DNA of 64,000 nt, taken from Actinoallomurus spadix. Lineage in GTDB: Bacteria; Actinomycetota; Actinomycetes; Streptosporangiales; Streptosporangiaceae. This document shows positions 16,586 through 24,802 of this stretch, piece after piece; position 1 is the first letter of the stretch, and each line of letters opens with the position of its first letter. The DNA lies in contig NZ_JAMXMX010000010.1 in assembly GCF_024055725.1 (NCBI RefSeq), positions 62,001 to 126,000 on the forward strand, in the 5' to 3' direction. A program made the translations under genes and the position numbers. The notes under the pieces were generated by a model. The model was not told the DNA's origin. It worked only from the letters and a program-made list of their open reading frames with translations, and ran no database searches.

Positions 16586-16647
16586 CGCACGTCGGTGCCG
16601 AGGGTTTTCGATGCTCACGGCACCAGAACCCTCGGCACTGACGTGCG
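16586..16647. repeat. 21-bp inverted repeat with 20-base loop
   Basis: The arm at 16586-16606 (begins CGCACGTCGGTGCCGAGG) pairs with 16627-16647 over 21 positions with one G-U pair. The loop contains CGGCACC (16618-16624), which can pair instead with GGTGCCG in the left arm. It sits alone in a 266-base intergenic stretch without any other recognisable element. Confidence 0.7.
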
Positions 16648-16775
16648 ACGTGGCGACCGGTGCCGCGTCGTCCAGCGGGCGCTGCTGCTGTTGCTGAGTT
16701 CGCTGACCCGTCACCTGATCCGCGCCGCCGAACGCGATGCCACGAGCGCCTGAGGCGAACGGGCCGGGCGCGGGC

Positions 16776-17537
16776 TCAGGGCGTACGGACCTCCGGGACG
16801 CGGTCCAGTTCGACGCCGAAGTGGGCTCGGTAGGCGGCGAGCACCTGTGCGTCGTCGCCGAGCCGCTCCTTCCGCCGCTCGCCGTCGACCGTACGGGTGA
16901 GGGTGCGGCCGCTCAGGGTGATCCGGCCGGTCTCGGTGAGCAGTGAGCAGACGAGGGACCCGGTGAAGTGGGACCCGGGGGACGTGCGGTGCCACCAGCA
17001 GCCGGCGGCGAAGTCCCGCAGCGTGCGCGGACGGGTCTCCAGGCGGTAGACGGGCCGTCCGTCCCGCAGCACGTCGAGGTCGCCGTCGGCGGTCTCGACG
17101 ATGCGGAAGATCCCCCCGGGGTCCTCCTGGTCGCCGCGCTCGTCGATCCGCAGCGGGTGGTGGGTGTGGTCGCCGAATCCGACGTCGACCAGCCACGGTC
17201 CGACCCGCAGGGCGAGGTGGTCGTATGGGATGCCGGGGTCGTCGTCGCCGAGGACACGGGCGGCGAGGTGCGTGACGTCGTAGCCCAGCGCCGACAGCAG
17301 CGCCCCGAACGCCCCGTTCAGCTCGTAACAGAACCCGCCCCGCCGCCGGTCGACGACCTTGGCGACGAGGGCGTCCTCGTCGAGGACGATGTCCTCGCCC
17401 AGGTGGACGGCGAGGTTCTCGAACGGCACGGTGCGCAGGTGCCGCAGGTGCAGGTCGCGGAGTGCGCCGTCGTCGGGACGCGCGGGCGCGTCCGCGCCGA
17501 TGCGGGCCAGGTAGGCCTTCATCCGGGTTTCGTCCAT
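16776..17537 (-). CDS. nat: Arylamine N-acetyltransferase
   Basis: A 253-residue cytosolic enzyme that transfers an acetyl group from acetyl-CoA to arylamines or related amines. The catalytic triad is visible as Cys70 in RRGGFCYELNG, His107 in PYDHLAL and Asp118 in WLVDVGFGD. PFENLAVHLGE near residue 40 is also characteristic. Length is slightly below the usual 270-280. Actinobacterial homologues act on small aromatic amines, and some in antibiotic assembly as amide synthases, but there is no polyketide cluster here. Convergent with the truncated DUF397/RodA pair to the left, and close to an L,D-transpeptidase-like gene on the same strand. Confidence 0.93.
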   Translation of the reverse strand: MDETRMKAYLARIGADAPARPDDGALRDLHLRHLRTVPFENLAVHLGEDIVLDEDALVAKVVDRRRGGFCYELNGAFGALLSALGYDVTHLAARVLGDDDPGIPYDHLALRVGPWLVDVGFGDHTHHPLRIDERGDQEDPGGIFRIVETADGDLDVLRDGRPVYRLETRPRTLRDFAAGCWWHRTSPGSHFTGSLVCSLLTETGRITLSGRTLTRTVDGERRKERLGDDAQVLAAYRAHFGVELDRVPEVRTP

Positions 17538-17603
17538 GCCTCATTCACGCACGCGGGGACGGCGCCGGGCCATCGGTCGTGGGTCGTACGCCCGGTCGTA
17601 GGT

Positions 17604-18317
17604 CTAGGAGCGGAAGAGCGCGCTCTTCGGGCCCATGATCATGCGGTCGTTCGGGACGAGGGTGCGCATGACGGCGCGCAGCTCCGGCTCCTTGATCGAC
17701 ACGCAGCCGGCGGTCGGGGTGACGCCGCCGACGTGGAAGAAGATCGCCGACCCCAGTCCGGGCTTGGCGTTCGGCCGGTTGTAGTCGATGACGACGGCCT
17801 GGTGGTACGGGCCGCGCCGCGCGATGGCGGAGAGGTTCTCGTCGGTCGAGCGGCACGAGCCGGAGTAGTAATCGTTGTAGTGGCTCTTACCGGGGGTGGC
17901 GCCCCAGCAGTCGCCGCTGCCGCGCAGCGTGCGGTACTTGAGCTTCGTGCCCGAGTTGCCGAGGCCGAACGCCTCGGTGAGCGTGAACGAGCCGGTCGGG
18001 GTCGCGCCGTCGCCCTCGCGCTTGGCGCCCGGCCGGGCGAAGGCACCGGTTCCCGCGCGTCCGGTGGTGACGCTGATCCGCTTCCACGATCTGCCGTGCT
18101 TCGCGCACTCGCTGACCACCACGTGGTTCGAGGCGTACGAGGGGGAGATCGCGAACACGACGTGCGCGGCCGACCCGGTCGTGTACCGGAGCCTGCCGTG
18201 GTTCGCGGCGGAGCACGGGTCGAAGGTCTGGGCCTGCGCGGCGGGCGCCAGTGCGGTGAGCGCGGTCCCGCCGGCGAGGGCGAGGGACGCGAGGACGGCG
18301 GTTCGATGCGGCTTCAT
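17604..18317 (-). CDS. Secreted L,D-transpeptidase-like (YkuD) protein
   Basis: A 237-residue exported protein with a signal peptide (MKPHRTAVLASLALAGGTAL..., cleavage at AQA-QT). The C-terminal YkuD-like domain ends in IFFHVGGVTPTAGCVSI, where the His and the Cys of (S/T)xGC are the catalytic residues. It resembles the KPxxGxG L,D-transpeptidase/DUF-type secreted proteins of actinobacteria (ATPTGSFTLTEAFG is the typical conserved strand before). Such enzymes form 3-3 peptidoglycan crosslinks or attach proteins. The ATG at 18317 is chosen because the signal peptide starts there and GGGGGTG precedes it. Confidence 0.88.
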   Translation of the reverse strand: MKPHRTAVLASLALAGGTALTALAPAAQAQTFDPCSAANHGRLRYTTGSAAHVVFAISPSYASNHVVVSECAKHGRSWKRISVTTGRAGTGAFARPGAKREGDGATPTGSFTLTEAFGLGNSGTKLKYRTLRGSGDCWGATPGKSHYNDYYSGSCRSTDENLSAIARRGPYHQAVVIDYNRPNAKPGLGSAIFFHVGGVTPTAGCVSIKEPELRAVMRTLVPNDRMIMGPKSALFRS

Positions 18318-18373
18318 GAGCACCCCCAGCGGTGTTCGGCGCAACAACCCTACGCACCCGGATGCGGGCGATC

Positions 18374-18379
18374 TAGGGT
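18374..18379 (+). promoter_or_regulatory. -10 element for a predicted leaderless message
   Basis: TAGGGT ends exactly six bases before the ATG of the DUF1707 gene (18386), so the expected transcription start is the A of the ATG. Confidence 0.4.
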
Positions 18380-18385
18380 GGCGCC

Positions 18386-19000
18386 ATGACGAATCTTCCG
18401 GAGCGGCGCGAGATGCGCATCTCCGACGCCGAGCGCGACCAGGTCGCGGCGATCCTTCGTGAGGCGGCGGGCGAGGGCCGGCTCGACCTCGAGGAGCTCG
18501 ACGAGCGCCTCACGGCAGTCTACGCCGCCAAGACGTACGGCGATCTGGAGCCCATCACCCATGACCTGCCCGAACCGGCGGCCCGGCCGGCCGCCGCGCC
18601 GCGCGGGGACCGGTTCGGCGGGACACCCGTCTCCCGTGCGGCGTTCGGGATCATGAGCGGGTTCCAGCGCAAGGGCGCGTGGGTCGTCCCGGAGGAGTTC
18701 ACCGCCGTGGCGTTCTGGGGCGGCGGGCAGTTGGACCTGCGGGATGCGAAGTTCGAGACGCCCGTGGTGACCATCCGGGCGTTCGCCGTGATGGGCGGCG
18801 TGGAGATCCTCGTTCCCGAGGACGCCGAGGTGCACGTGAACGGCATCGGCATCATGGGCGGCTTCGACCACCGCGCGAGCGGCGTGGGCGCCGCCGGCGC
18901 GCCGAAGATCATCATTACCGGTTTCGCGTTCTGGGGCGGGGTCGGCGTCCAGCGCCGAGCCTCCGACGCCGAGACGGGGCGCCGGAGGCTCGAGGGTTAG
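18386..19000 (+). CDS. DUF1707 (SHOCT-like) domain protein with LiaF-type C-terminus
   Basis: A 204-residue protein. The first 60 residues are a DUF1707 domain (MRISDAERDQVAAILREAAGEGRLDLEELDERL read in parts; AVYAAKTYGDLEPITHDLP). The C-terminal half (about 100-190) is the repeated beta pattern of LiaF/cell-wall-antibiotic-response proteins (FWGGGQLDLRDA, GGVEILVPEDAEVHVNGIGIMGGF, KIIITGFAFWGGVGVQ). No membrane span is evident. Such proteins are common in actinobacteria and are thought to be regulatory or envelope-stress related; function not established. The start is supported by the DUF1707 consensus and a -10 hexamer six bases upstream. Confidence 0.88.
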   Translation: MTNLPERREMRISDAERDQVAAILREAAGEGRLDLEELDERLTAVYAAKTYGDLEPITHDLPEPAARPAAAPRGDRFGGTPVSRAAFGIMSGFQRKGAWVVPEEFTAVAFWGGGQLDLRDAKFETPVVTIRAFAVMGGVEILVPEDAEVHVNGIGIMGGFDHRASGVGAAGAPKIIITGFAFWGGVGVQRRASDAETGRRRLEG

Positions 19001-19013
19001 GAACCCGCGCGTC

Positions 19014-20681
19014 TCACTCCGGGTCGCGAGCGCGCCTCGGGAGCAGGAACGCCGCGAGGAAGGTCAGGCCGAGGAGCCCCACCTCGACCCAGAGCACGAT
19101 CTTCATCGTCGCGACGAACCCGCTCTTCACCGCCGTACGGCCGGCCTCGGCGGCCGCCCGCTGGGCCGGGACGCCCGCCGCGCGCACCTCCCCCTCGGCG
19201 CGGAGGCAGGACGCGGGGACGGTCTCGGTGTCCTTGGCCACCGCCCGGTCGTGACCGCAGTCGCGCAGCCCGGCGACGAGCCGGTCCCGTGCCGGTCCGG
19301 ACACTCCGGCCGCGGCGAGCGTCTTCGGCGCCGTCGTGTCCGTGGCCGACGCGATCTCCCCGCCGAGGACCCCGAAGAAGATGGTGCCGAGGACGGCGAC
19401 CCCGAGCGCGCTGCCGAACTGCTGCACGGCGGTGAGCGTGCCGGACGCCGAACCGGTCTCGTGCGGCTCGACTCCCGCCAGAACGATGTCGAAGAACGGT
19501 GCCATCAGCACGCCCATACCGGTGCCGGTGAGCGTGAGCGCGGGCACGAAGTCCCACGGGCCGACGCCCGTGCCGGCCAGGTGGAGGGTGAGGACGACGG
19601 CCGCGACGCCGAGGGCCATCACCACCGTCCCGCCGTGGATCACCCGGCGGCCGTACCGCTGGACCGCCTGGGCGACGCCGAAGCCGATGACGACGCCGGC
19701 CGACCACGGCACCGTCGCCAGCCCGGCCCGCAGTGGGGAGTACCCGAGACCGATCTGCAGGAAGAGGCTGAAGACCAGCGAGAACCCGGCCATGCCGGAG
19801 AAGAACACGGTGCCGACGATCAGGCCGCCCGTGTAGCCGCGCTTGTGGAACAGGCTGGGCACGACCAGCGGATCACCGCCCGCGCGCTTCGTGCGGGCCT
19901 CGTACCAGCCGAAGAGCCCGAAGACGGCGACGCCCGCGGCGATCATCGCGAACGCCCACGTCGGCCAGCCGAGCTCACGGCCCTGGACCAGCGGGTAGAT
20001 CAGCAGCAGTGAGGCGAGGGCGGCCAGCACCACGCCGGCGAGGTCGAGCCGGGGCGCCTCCGTGGAGCGGGTGGCGGGCAGGAACCGCAGCCCGCCGAGC
20101 ACGGCCAGCAGCCCGAGCGGCAGGTTGATGAGGAAGATCATCCGCCAGCCGGTGCCGAAGAGGTCGGCGTCGATGAGCCAGCCGGCGAGGATCGGGCCGC
20201 CGACCGAGGACAGGCCCATGACCGGGCCGAACGCCCCGAACGCCTTGCTCATCTCCTCCTCGGAGAACATCTCTTTGATCATGCCGAGCCCCTGCGGCAG
20301 CATGACGGCTCCGAAGAGCCCCTGGAGGCCGCGGAAGGCGATCAGCGTCTCCGGTGACTGCGCGAGGGCGCACAGCAGGGAGCCGGCGGTGAAGCCCACC
20401 GCGCCGATCACGAACATCCGCTTGCGGCCGACGACGTCGCCCAGCCGCCCGCCGGTGATCAGGCCGACCGCCATCGCCAGCGTGTAGGCGGCGCCGAGCC
20501 ACTGGACGATGCTCGCGCTGCCGCCCAGGTCGGCGCGGATCGACGGCGCCGCGATGCTCGTGATCATGGCGTCGAGCATGTCCATCACCTCGGCGGCGAG
20601 GATGACGAACAGGGCGGCCCACCGCCATCGGTACACCGCCGGGGTGCCGACGCCCGCCCGGGACTCGTCGGTCGCGGTCAT
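19014..20681 (-). CDS. MFS exporter, DHA2 (EmrB/QacA) family, 14 spans
   Basis: A 555-residue multidrug-type exporter. Motif A appears as GGRLGDVVGRKRMF after span 2; motif C-like GPILAGWLIDADLFGTGWRMIFLINLPLG is characteristic of DHA2 proteins. An extracellular loop near the C-terminus (about 440-515, with DTTAPKTLAAAGVSG and CGHD...CLRAEG) contains two cysteines and is longer than usual. GGAGAG precedes the ATG. The promoter region upstream carries two near-identical 10-base sites covering its -35 and -10, which suggests repression by a regulator encoded elsewhere. Substrate unknown. Confidence 0.92.
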   Translation of the reverse strand: MTATDESRAGVGTPAVYRWRWAALFVILAAEVMDMLDAMITSIAAPSIRADLGGSASIVQWLGAAYTLAMAVGLITGGRLGDVVGRKRMFVIGAVGFTAGSLLCALAQSPETLIAFRGLQGLFGAVMLPQGLGMIKEMFSEEEMSKAFGAFGPVMGLSSVGGPILAGWLIDADLFGTGWRMIFLINLPLGLLAVLGGLRFLPATRSTEAPRLDLAGVVLAALASLLLIYPLVQGRELGWPTWAFAMIAAGVAVFGLFGWYEARTKRAGGDPLVVPSLFHKRGYTGGLIVGTVFFSGMAGFSLVFSLFLQIGLGYSPLRAGLATVPWSAGVVIGFGVAQAVQRYGRRVIHGGTVVMALGVAAVVLTLHLAGTGVGPWDFVPALTLTGTGMGVLMAPFFDIVLAGVEPHETGSASGTLTAVQQFGSALGVAVLGTIFFGVLGGEIASATDTTAPKTLAAAGVSGPARDRLVAGLRDCGHDRAVAKDTETVPASCLRAEGEVRAAGVPAQRAAAEAGRTAVKSGFVATMKIVLWVEVGLLGLTFLAAFLLPRRARDPE

Positions 20682-20716
20682 GATCTCTCCTTTGGACTTT
20701 TAACTCGGTTTCAGAG

Positions 20717-20755
20717 AAGATATATCTCGTACTCGAAGAGAGGTCAAGACATATC
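20717..20755 (-). promoter_or_regulatory. MFS promoter with two overlapping operator-like direct repeats
   Basis: On the minus strand TTGACC (20747-20742) and TATATC (20724-20719) are spaced by 17 bases. Two near-identical decamers, GATATGTCTT (20755-20746) and GATATATCTT (20726-20717), overlap the -35 and the -10. The second is part of the palindrome AGATATATCT (20718-20727). This looks like a repressed promoter; no regulator gene is adjacent. Confidence 0.6.
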
Positions 20756-20806
20756 GCGTTTGACGCCAAGTGTCCGGCAGGAGGACACGCTCGCGCCTCG
20801 GGGGGT

Positions 20807-21298
20807 TCAGCGCTCCAGCGCGGCCAGGTGGGCGGCCGCCACGTCGAGGTCGTCCTCGGCGAAGACCCTGATCCCGCCGCGCTCCAGCAGGGCGGCCGTG
20901 ACGCCCTCCCCAGGCACGGTCGTGCCGCTGAAGCCGCCGTCGTAGATCCGCGCGACGCCGCACGAGGGGCTGCGTTCCTTGAGGATCGCCATCCGCACGC
21001 CGTGCGCGCGGGCCTGGTCGAGGGCGTGCCGCGCACCCTTGAGGAAGTGGGCCGTGACGTCCGTGCCGTCGGGGGTCAGCACCCGCGCCCGCCCGTCGAG
21101 CACGTCCCCGCCGAGCCCGCCGTGGATCTCGGCGGGCGGTCGCGGCACGGGCAGCCCGCCCCGCACCTCCGGGCAGACCGGCACGAGCCGCCCCTCGTCC
21201 CGCCACCGCGCGAAGACGGCGTGGTCGCTGCGCTTGCCGGTGCCGTCATAGCGGACCGGCGTGCCCAGCAGGCAGGAGCTGACGAGGATGCGTTCCAT
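20807..21298 (-). CDS. DUF523 family protein
   Basis: A 163-residue protein of the DUF523 family. Conserved blocks are ILVSSCLLGTPVRYDG at the start, VCPEVRGGLPVPRPPAEI, and the cysteine motif KERSPSCGVARIYDG. The conserved Cys residues (Cys9, the Cys of VCPE, the Cys of SPSCG) suggest metal or thiol chemistry; homologues are sometimes annotated as 2-thiouracil desulfurase (TudS). I assign only the family. ATG at 21298. It reads toward the MFS exporter but is separated from it by that gene's own promoter. Confidence 0.88.
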   Translation of the reverse strand: MERILVSSCLLGTPVRYDGTGKRSDHAVFARWRDEGRLVPVCPEVRGGLPVPRPPAEIHGGLGGDVLDGRARVLTPDGTDVTAHFLKGARHALDQARAHGVRMAILKERSPSCGVARIYDGGFSGTTVPGEGVTAALLERGGIRVFAEDDLDVAAAHLAALER

Positions 21299-21385
21299 CG
21301 TGTTCAGCGTAGTCAACCCCCGAGTACACGAATGTGACGACGGTCTCATACCTCGGCGGCGCCCGGCCGTGCCACACTCCGGATC

Positions 21386-22276
21386 ATGAGCTCGATGCAG
21401 GCTGACCTCCGACGTGGACTGGCCTTCGTCCGCCCGGTCGGCAGGACCCGCGAGAGCGCCGTCGAACCCGATCTGCCGCCCGCACGGGTCCTCGCGCTGC
21501 CCCGGCGCGGCGAGGTCACCGTGCGGGTCGTCGAGGGCCCCGCGCCCGTCCTGCTCCTACACGGGTGGGCGCTGACCGCGGACGTGAACTTCTGCCACCT
21601 CATGCCGCACCTGTCCCAGGGCATGGTGGCCATGGACCACCACGGGCACGGCCACGGGCCGGACCGGCCCGGGCGGTTCCGCATCGAGGCCGCGGCGGAC
21701 GACCAGGCCGCGCTGCTCGACGCGCTCGGCATCGACGAGGTCGTCGTGTGCGGCTACTCCCTGGGCGGCCCGGTCGCCCTCGAACTCGCGCGCCGCCACC
21801 CCGACCGGGTCGCCGGCCTGGTGCTGCAGTCCACCGCCCTGCGCTTCGACAGCCCCGCCGACCGGGTGACCCGGCCCCTGCTGAAGGCGCTCCGGCCGCT
21901 GACCCGCTTCGACGTCGGCCGTACGGCGCCGCTGCGCTACTTCAGCGACACGCGCAAGCGCAGCGCGGAGACGGCCCGGCTGTGGCCCTGGCTGCGCCGT
22001 GAGCTCGTACGGGCACACCCCCGCGCGATCATCGACACGATGCTGGCGGAGTACGAGTTCGACTTCCGGCGGCACGCGCCTCAGCTCGCCGGGCTGCCCA
22101 CGGCCGTGGTCGTGACGACGCGGGACCGCGCGGTGCCGCCCGATGATCAGTACGCGATGGCCCGCCGCCTGGACGCCGAGGTCCTCGAGATCGACGACGA
22201 CCACGACGTCTTCCTCGCCGACCCCGAGACGTACGTCGCGACGACCCTGGAGGCGATCCGGCGCGTCACCACCTGA
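21386..22276 (+). CDS. Alpha/beta hydrolase
   Basis: A 296-residue cytosolic hydrolase. Strand and turn LLLHGWALTADVNF holds the oxyanion HG; MDHHGHGHGPD is the typical DxxGxG segment; the nucleophile elbow is VCGYSLGGPVALELARRHPDRV; the acid is probably in TTRDRAVPPDDQ and the His in IDDDHDVFLADP. No signal peptide. Substrate unknown. Its 3' end overlaps the convergent DUF711 gene by 11 bases. Confidence 0.88.
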   Translation: MSSMQADLRRGLAFVRPVGRTRESAVEPDLPPARVLALPRRGEVTVRVVEGPAPVLLLHGWALTADVNFCHLMPHLSQGMVAMDHHGHGHGPDRPGRFRIEAAADDQAALLDALGIDEVVVCGYSLGGPVALELARRHPDRVAGLVLQSTALRFDSPADRVTRPLLKALRPLTRFDVGRTAPLRYFSDTRKRSAETARLWPWLRRELVRAHPRAIIDTMLAEYEFDFRRHAPQLAGLPTAVVVTTRDRAVPPDDQYAMARRLDAEVLEIDDDHDVFLADPETYVATTLEAIRRVTT

Positions 22277-23360
22277 CGGTGGTGTTCGTCAGGTACTCGG
22301 ACGTGAACGCCGTACGGTCGCCGTCGCGTGTGCCCGGCACCGGGAACAGCCGCGCCGACAGCGGCTTGCGCAGGCGTACGGCCAGGGCGGTGACGTCCAG
22401 CAGCAGCCGCGCGATGGCGTCGGCGGAGCTGTCGCCGGGCAGCGGCACGGTGTCCAGGCCGGTGCCGCAGACCGAGGAGTACGCCAGCAGGTCGTGCAGG
22501 CCGATCCGGCCCTCCTCCCAGCGCCGGGCGAGCACGACGTCCTCCATCACCGGCAGCATCAGCCCGTTGTAGCCGCAGGTCGGCAGGCTCGTGCTCCGGA
22601 TGCCCGCGGTGAGCGCGGCGGCGACGGCGAGCGTGCCGGGCGCGCCGAACTCCCCGGTGATCTCCTCGAACGCCGCGCCGATGGAGTCCGGCCCGTTCGG
22701 GGCGGGCGACAGGTCGATCCCGCCGAACGCCACGCCCAGTTCGGCCGCGACCTGCTCGGCGAGCCGGACGACCGGCGTGGCCTCCTCGGTGACGGCGGCG
22801 GCGAGGCGCTCGGTCAGCCCGTCCAGTCCTTCTTTGGCCGCGCCGACCGCGATGCTCGCGCCCTGCAGGCCGACCGTGAGGTTCGCGGGGCCCTCGTGGT
22901 GGGCGGCGGGGAAGAATGGGCTGCCCGGCGGGACGCACGCCAGCGCGGCGAACCGGAAGTTGCCGAAGCCCTCCTCCGTCTCGTCCGCGAGCCGCAGCAT
23001 CGCCTCGGCCGCGGGCCGGGCCGCCGCGGTGTTGCCGTCGAGGCGGACGGTGCAGTGCAGCGCGTCGTTGCCGATGAGCAGGTCCGGGATCGTCTCGACC
23101 CCCGACGTCGCCGGGCCGAGCGAGAGGTACGTCAGGCCGGCGTCGTCCAGTGCGGCCTGCAGGTCGCGCGCGTACGCGGCGGTCGGCGTCATGTCGCCGA
23201 ACACCGGGCGGGTGGACAGACGCAGCGTCTGCACCTCGTATCCGGCGTCGCGGAACACCGCCTCCGCGCGGCGCAGCGCGTCCGCGCCCTTCGCGACGAC
23301 GTCCGCGGCGAGCGGGTGCGGCTCGGGCACCCCGAGAGTGAGCGTACGGATCGGGACCAT
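22266..23360 (-). CDS. DUF711 family protein
   Basis: A 364-residue protein of the DUF711 (PFL-like, UPF0210-related) family. Recognisable parts are IRTLTLGVPEPHPL at the N-terminus, GNFRFAALACVPPGSPFFPAAHH, and GGIDLSPAPNGPDSIGAAFE. The family is structurally related to pyruvate formate-lyase-type barrels but has no proven activity. It follows a methyltransferase gene on the same strand with 3 bases between, so it is probably the last gene of an operon with that gene and the amidase gene. Confidence 0.85.
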   Translation of the reverse strand: MVPIRTLTLGVPEPHPLAADVVAKGADALRRAEAVFRDAGYEVQTLRLSTRPVFGDMTPTAAYARDLQAALDDAGLTYLSLGPATSGVETIPDLLIGNDALHCTVRLDGNTAAARPAAEAMLRLADETEEGFGNFRFAALACVPPGSPFFPAAHHEGPANLTVGLQGASIAVGAAKEGLDGLTERLAAAVTEEATPVVRLAEQVAAELGVAFGGIDLSPAPNGPDSIGAAFEEITGEFGAPGTLAVAAALTAGIRSTSLPTCGYNGLMLPVMEDVVLARRWEEGRIGLHDLLAYSSVCGTGLDTVPLPGDSSADAIARLLLDVTALAVRLRKPLSARLFPVPGTRDGDRTAFTSEYLTNTTVRW

Positions 23361-23363
23361 GGC

Positions 23364-24800
23364 TCAAATCATGTCAAAGAACCCGTCGGCCACCAGATCG
23401 GGCAGCACGGCGAGCGCCCGGGCCCGTACGGCGGCGGCGTCCGCGCCGGTCAGCTCGGCGATCGCGTCGAGGAGCGGTCCGAGCGGCAGGTCGCCGTCAC
23501 AGGCCCCGGCCAGCGCCGCCTCGACCGTTCCGACCTGGGCGGCGCGGCGCAACCCGTACGTCTGCCGCAGCACGATCCGCTCGGGATCCTCCGCGCCGGG
23601 CGGGCCGATCTGCTCCTGGACGACCCCCGGCGCGGTGCGCAGCGTCGTCTCCGGAGTGAGGCGCGGCCGGGGGCGTACGACGTCCCGGACGTACGCGCCC
23701 ACGGGCTGGTCGACCGCGTGCCGCAGCTCCTCGACCCGTACGTCCTCCCCGCCGGAGGCGTGCAGGGTGATCCAGCCGAAGCCGACGCCGGTGACCTTGT
23801 GCGCCTCAAAGTAGTCGAGCCAGGCGTCGTAGCGGCGGCGGTACTCCGGCGAGCCCACGTCGCAGGAGTCGCGCAGCCACAGCTCGGCGTACTCCGCGGG
23901 GTCCTGCACGTCGCGCTGCACCACCCAGCCGTCGACGCCCTCGATCCAGTCCGCGACGCGCTCGCGCCAGTCCTCGCCCTCGACGTTCAGCCAGTTGGCC
24001 AGCAGGTGACACCAGCCGCCCGGCGCCAGGTGCGCGGGCGCCCGCCGGACCAGGCGCCGGCACAGCTCGTCGCCCGGCAGTCCCGTCTCGCGGTACTCGA
24101 AGCGCAGTCCCGGTGAGATCACGAACGGCGGGTTCGACACGATCAGGTCGAACGTGCGGCCCTCGACGGGCTCGAACAGCGAGCCCTCCAGCAGCTCGGC
24201 GTCGATCCCGGACAGCGCGAAGCTCAGCCGCGCCAGGTCCAGGGCGCGCGAGCTGACGTCGGTGGCGGTCACGCTCCGGGCCCGGTCCGCCAGGTGCACG
24301 GCCTGTACGCCCGATCCCGTGCCGAGGTCGAGCACGTCGCCGACCGGGCCGCGTGCGACGAGCTGCGCCAGGTTGTTCGACGCGCCGCCCTGCCCGACGA
24401 CGTGGTCGGGCCGGAGCGGGACCCCGCCCGGCCGGGCCTTCAGGTCGGACACGATATGACCGCGGGCCGAGGGCGGCTCGCCGGCGCCCGACGCGGACTC
24501 GACCGGTTCGACGTGCAGCAGCGCGCGGACCTCGCCGCCCGACCGCTCGACCAGGCCCAGGGCCGCCAGGTCGTCGGCCGGCAGCGCCGACTCCGGGACC
24601 GGGACCTGCAGCCAGAACAGCCGGACCAGGGTCTCCAGCGGCGTGCCGCCCCGCGTGGCGCGCAGCGCCGGAACGATCTCGTCGCGGGCCAGCGCCGCAC
24701 CGGCGACCGGCCCGAGGAGGTGCCGCACCCCGGCGACGGTGTAGTCGGCGTGCTCGAACAGCCCGCGCACGCGCCCGGCGGCGCCCTCGTCGACGGTCAC
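23364..24800 (-). CDS. Class I SAM-dependent methyltransferase (HemK/PrmC-like core)
   Basis: A 478-residue protein. Residues about 165-260 form a Rossmann methyltransferase: DVLDLGTGSGVQAVHLA (motif I), TATDVSSRALDLA (motif II) and DLIVSNPPFVISPG (motif IV). The NPPF tetrapeptide is the signature of N-methyltransferases acting on amide or amino nitrogen (HemK/PrmC, RlmG, N6-adenine enzymes). An N-terminal winged-helix-like region (1-150) and a C-terminal domain (about 370-478, DUF7782-like) are typical of a large actinobacterial family whose substrate is unknown. GTG start; the stop of the upstream amidase gene is 2 bases away. Confidence 0.87.
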   Translation of the reverse strand: MTVDEGAAGRVRGLFEHADYTVAGVRHLLGPVAGAALARDEIVPALRATRGGTPLETLVRLFWLQVPVPESALPADDLAALGLVERSGGEVRALLHVEPVESASGAGEPPSARGHIVSDLKARPGGVPLRPDHVVGQGGASNNLAQLVARGPVGDVLDLGTGSGVQAVHLADRARSVTATDVSSRALDLARLSFALSGIDAELLEGSLFEPVEGRTFDLIVSNPPFVISPGLRFEYRETGLPGDELCRRLVRRAPAHLAPGGWCHLLANWLNVEGEDWRERVADWIEGVDGWVVQRDVQDPAEYAELWLRDSCDVGSPEYRRRYDAWLDYFEAHKVTGVGFGWITLHASGGEDVRVEELRHAVDQPVGAYVRDVVRPRPRLTPETTLRTAPGVVQEQIGPPGAEDPERIVLRQTYGLRRAAQVGTVEAALAGACDGDLPLGPLLDAIAELTGADAAAVRARALAVLPDLVADGFFDMI

Positions 24801-24802
24801 GC

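Noticed and set aside
16559-16753. 64-codon plus-strand frame over the inverted repeat
   Set aside because: No codon signal, ribosome site or similarity; its sequence is dominated by the hairpin.
22143-24116. Long plus-strand frame opposite DUF711 and the methyltransferase
   Set aside because: Shadow of genes with clear domains on the minus strand.
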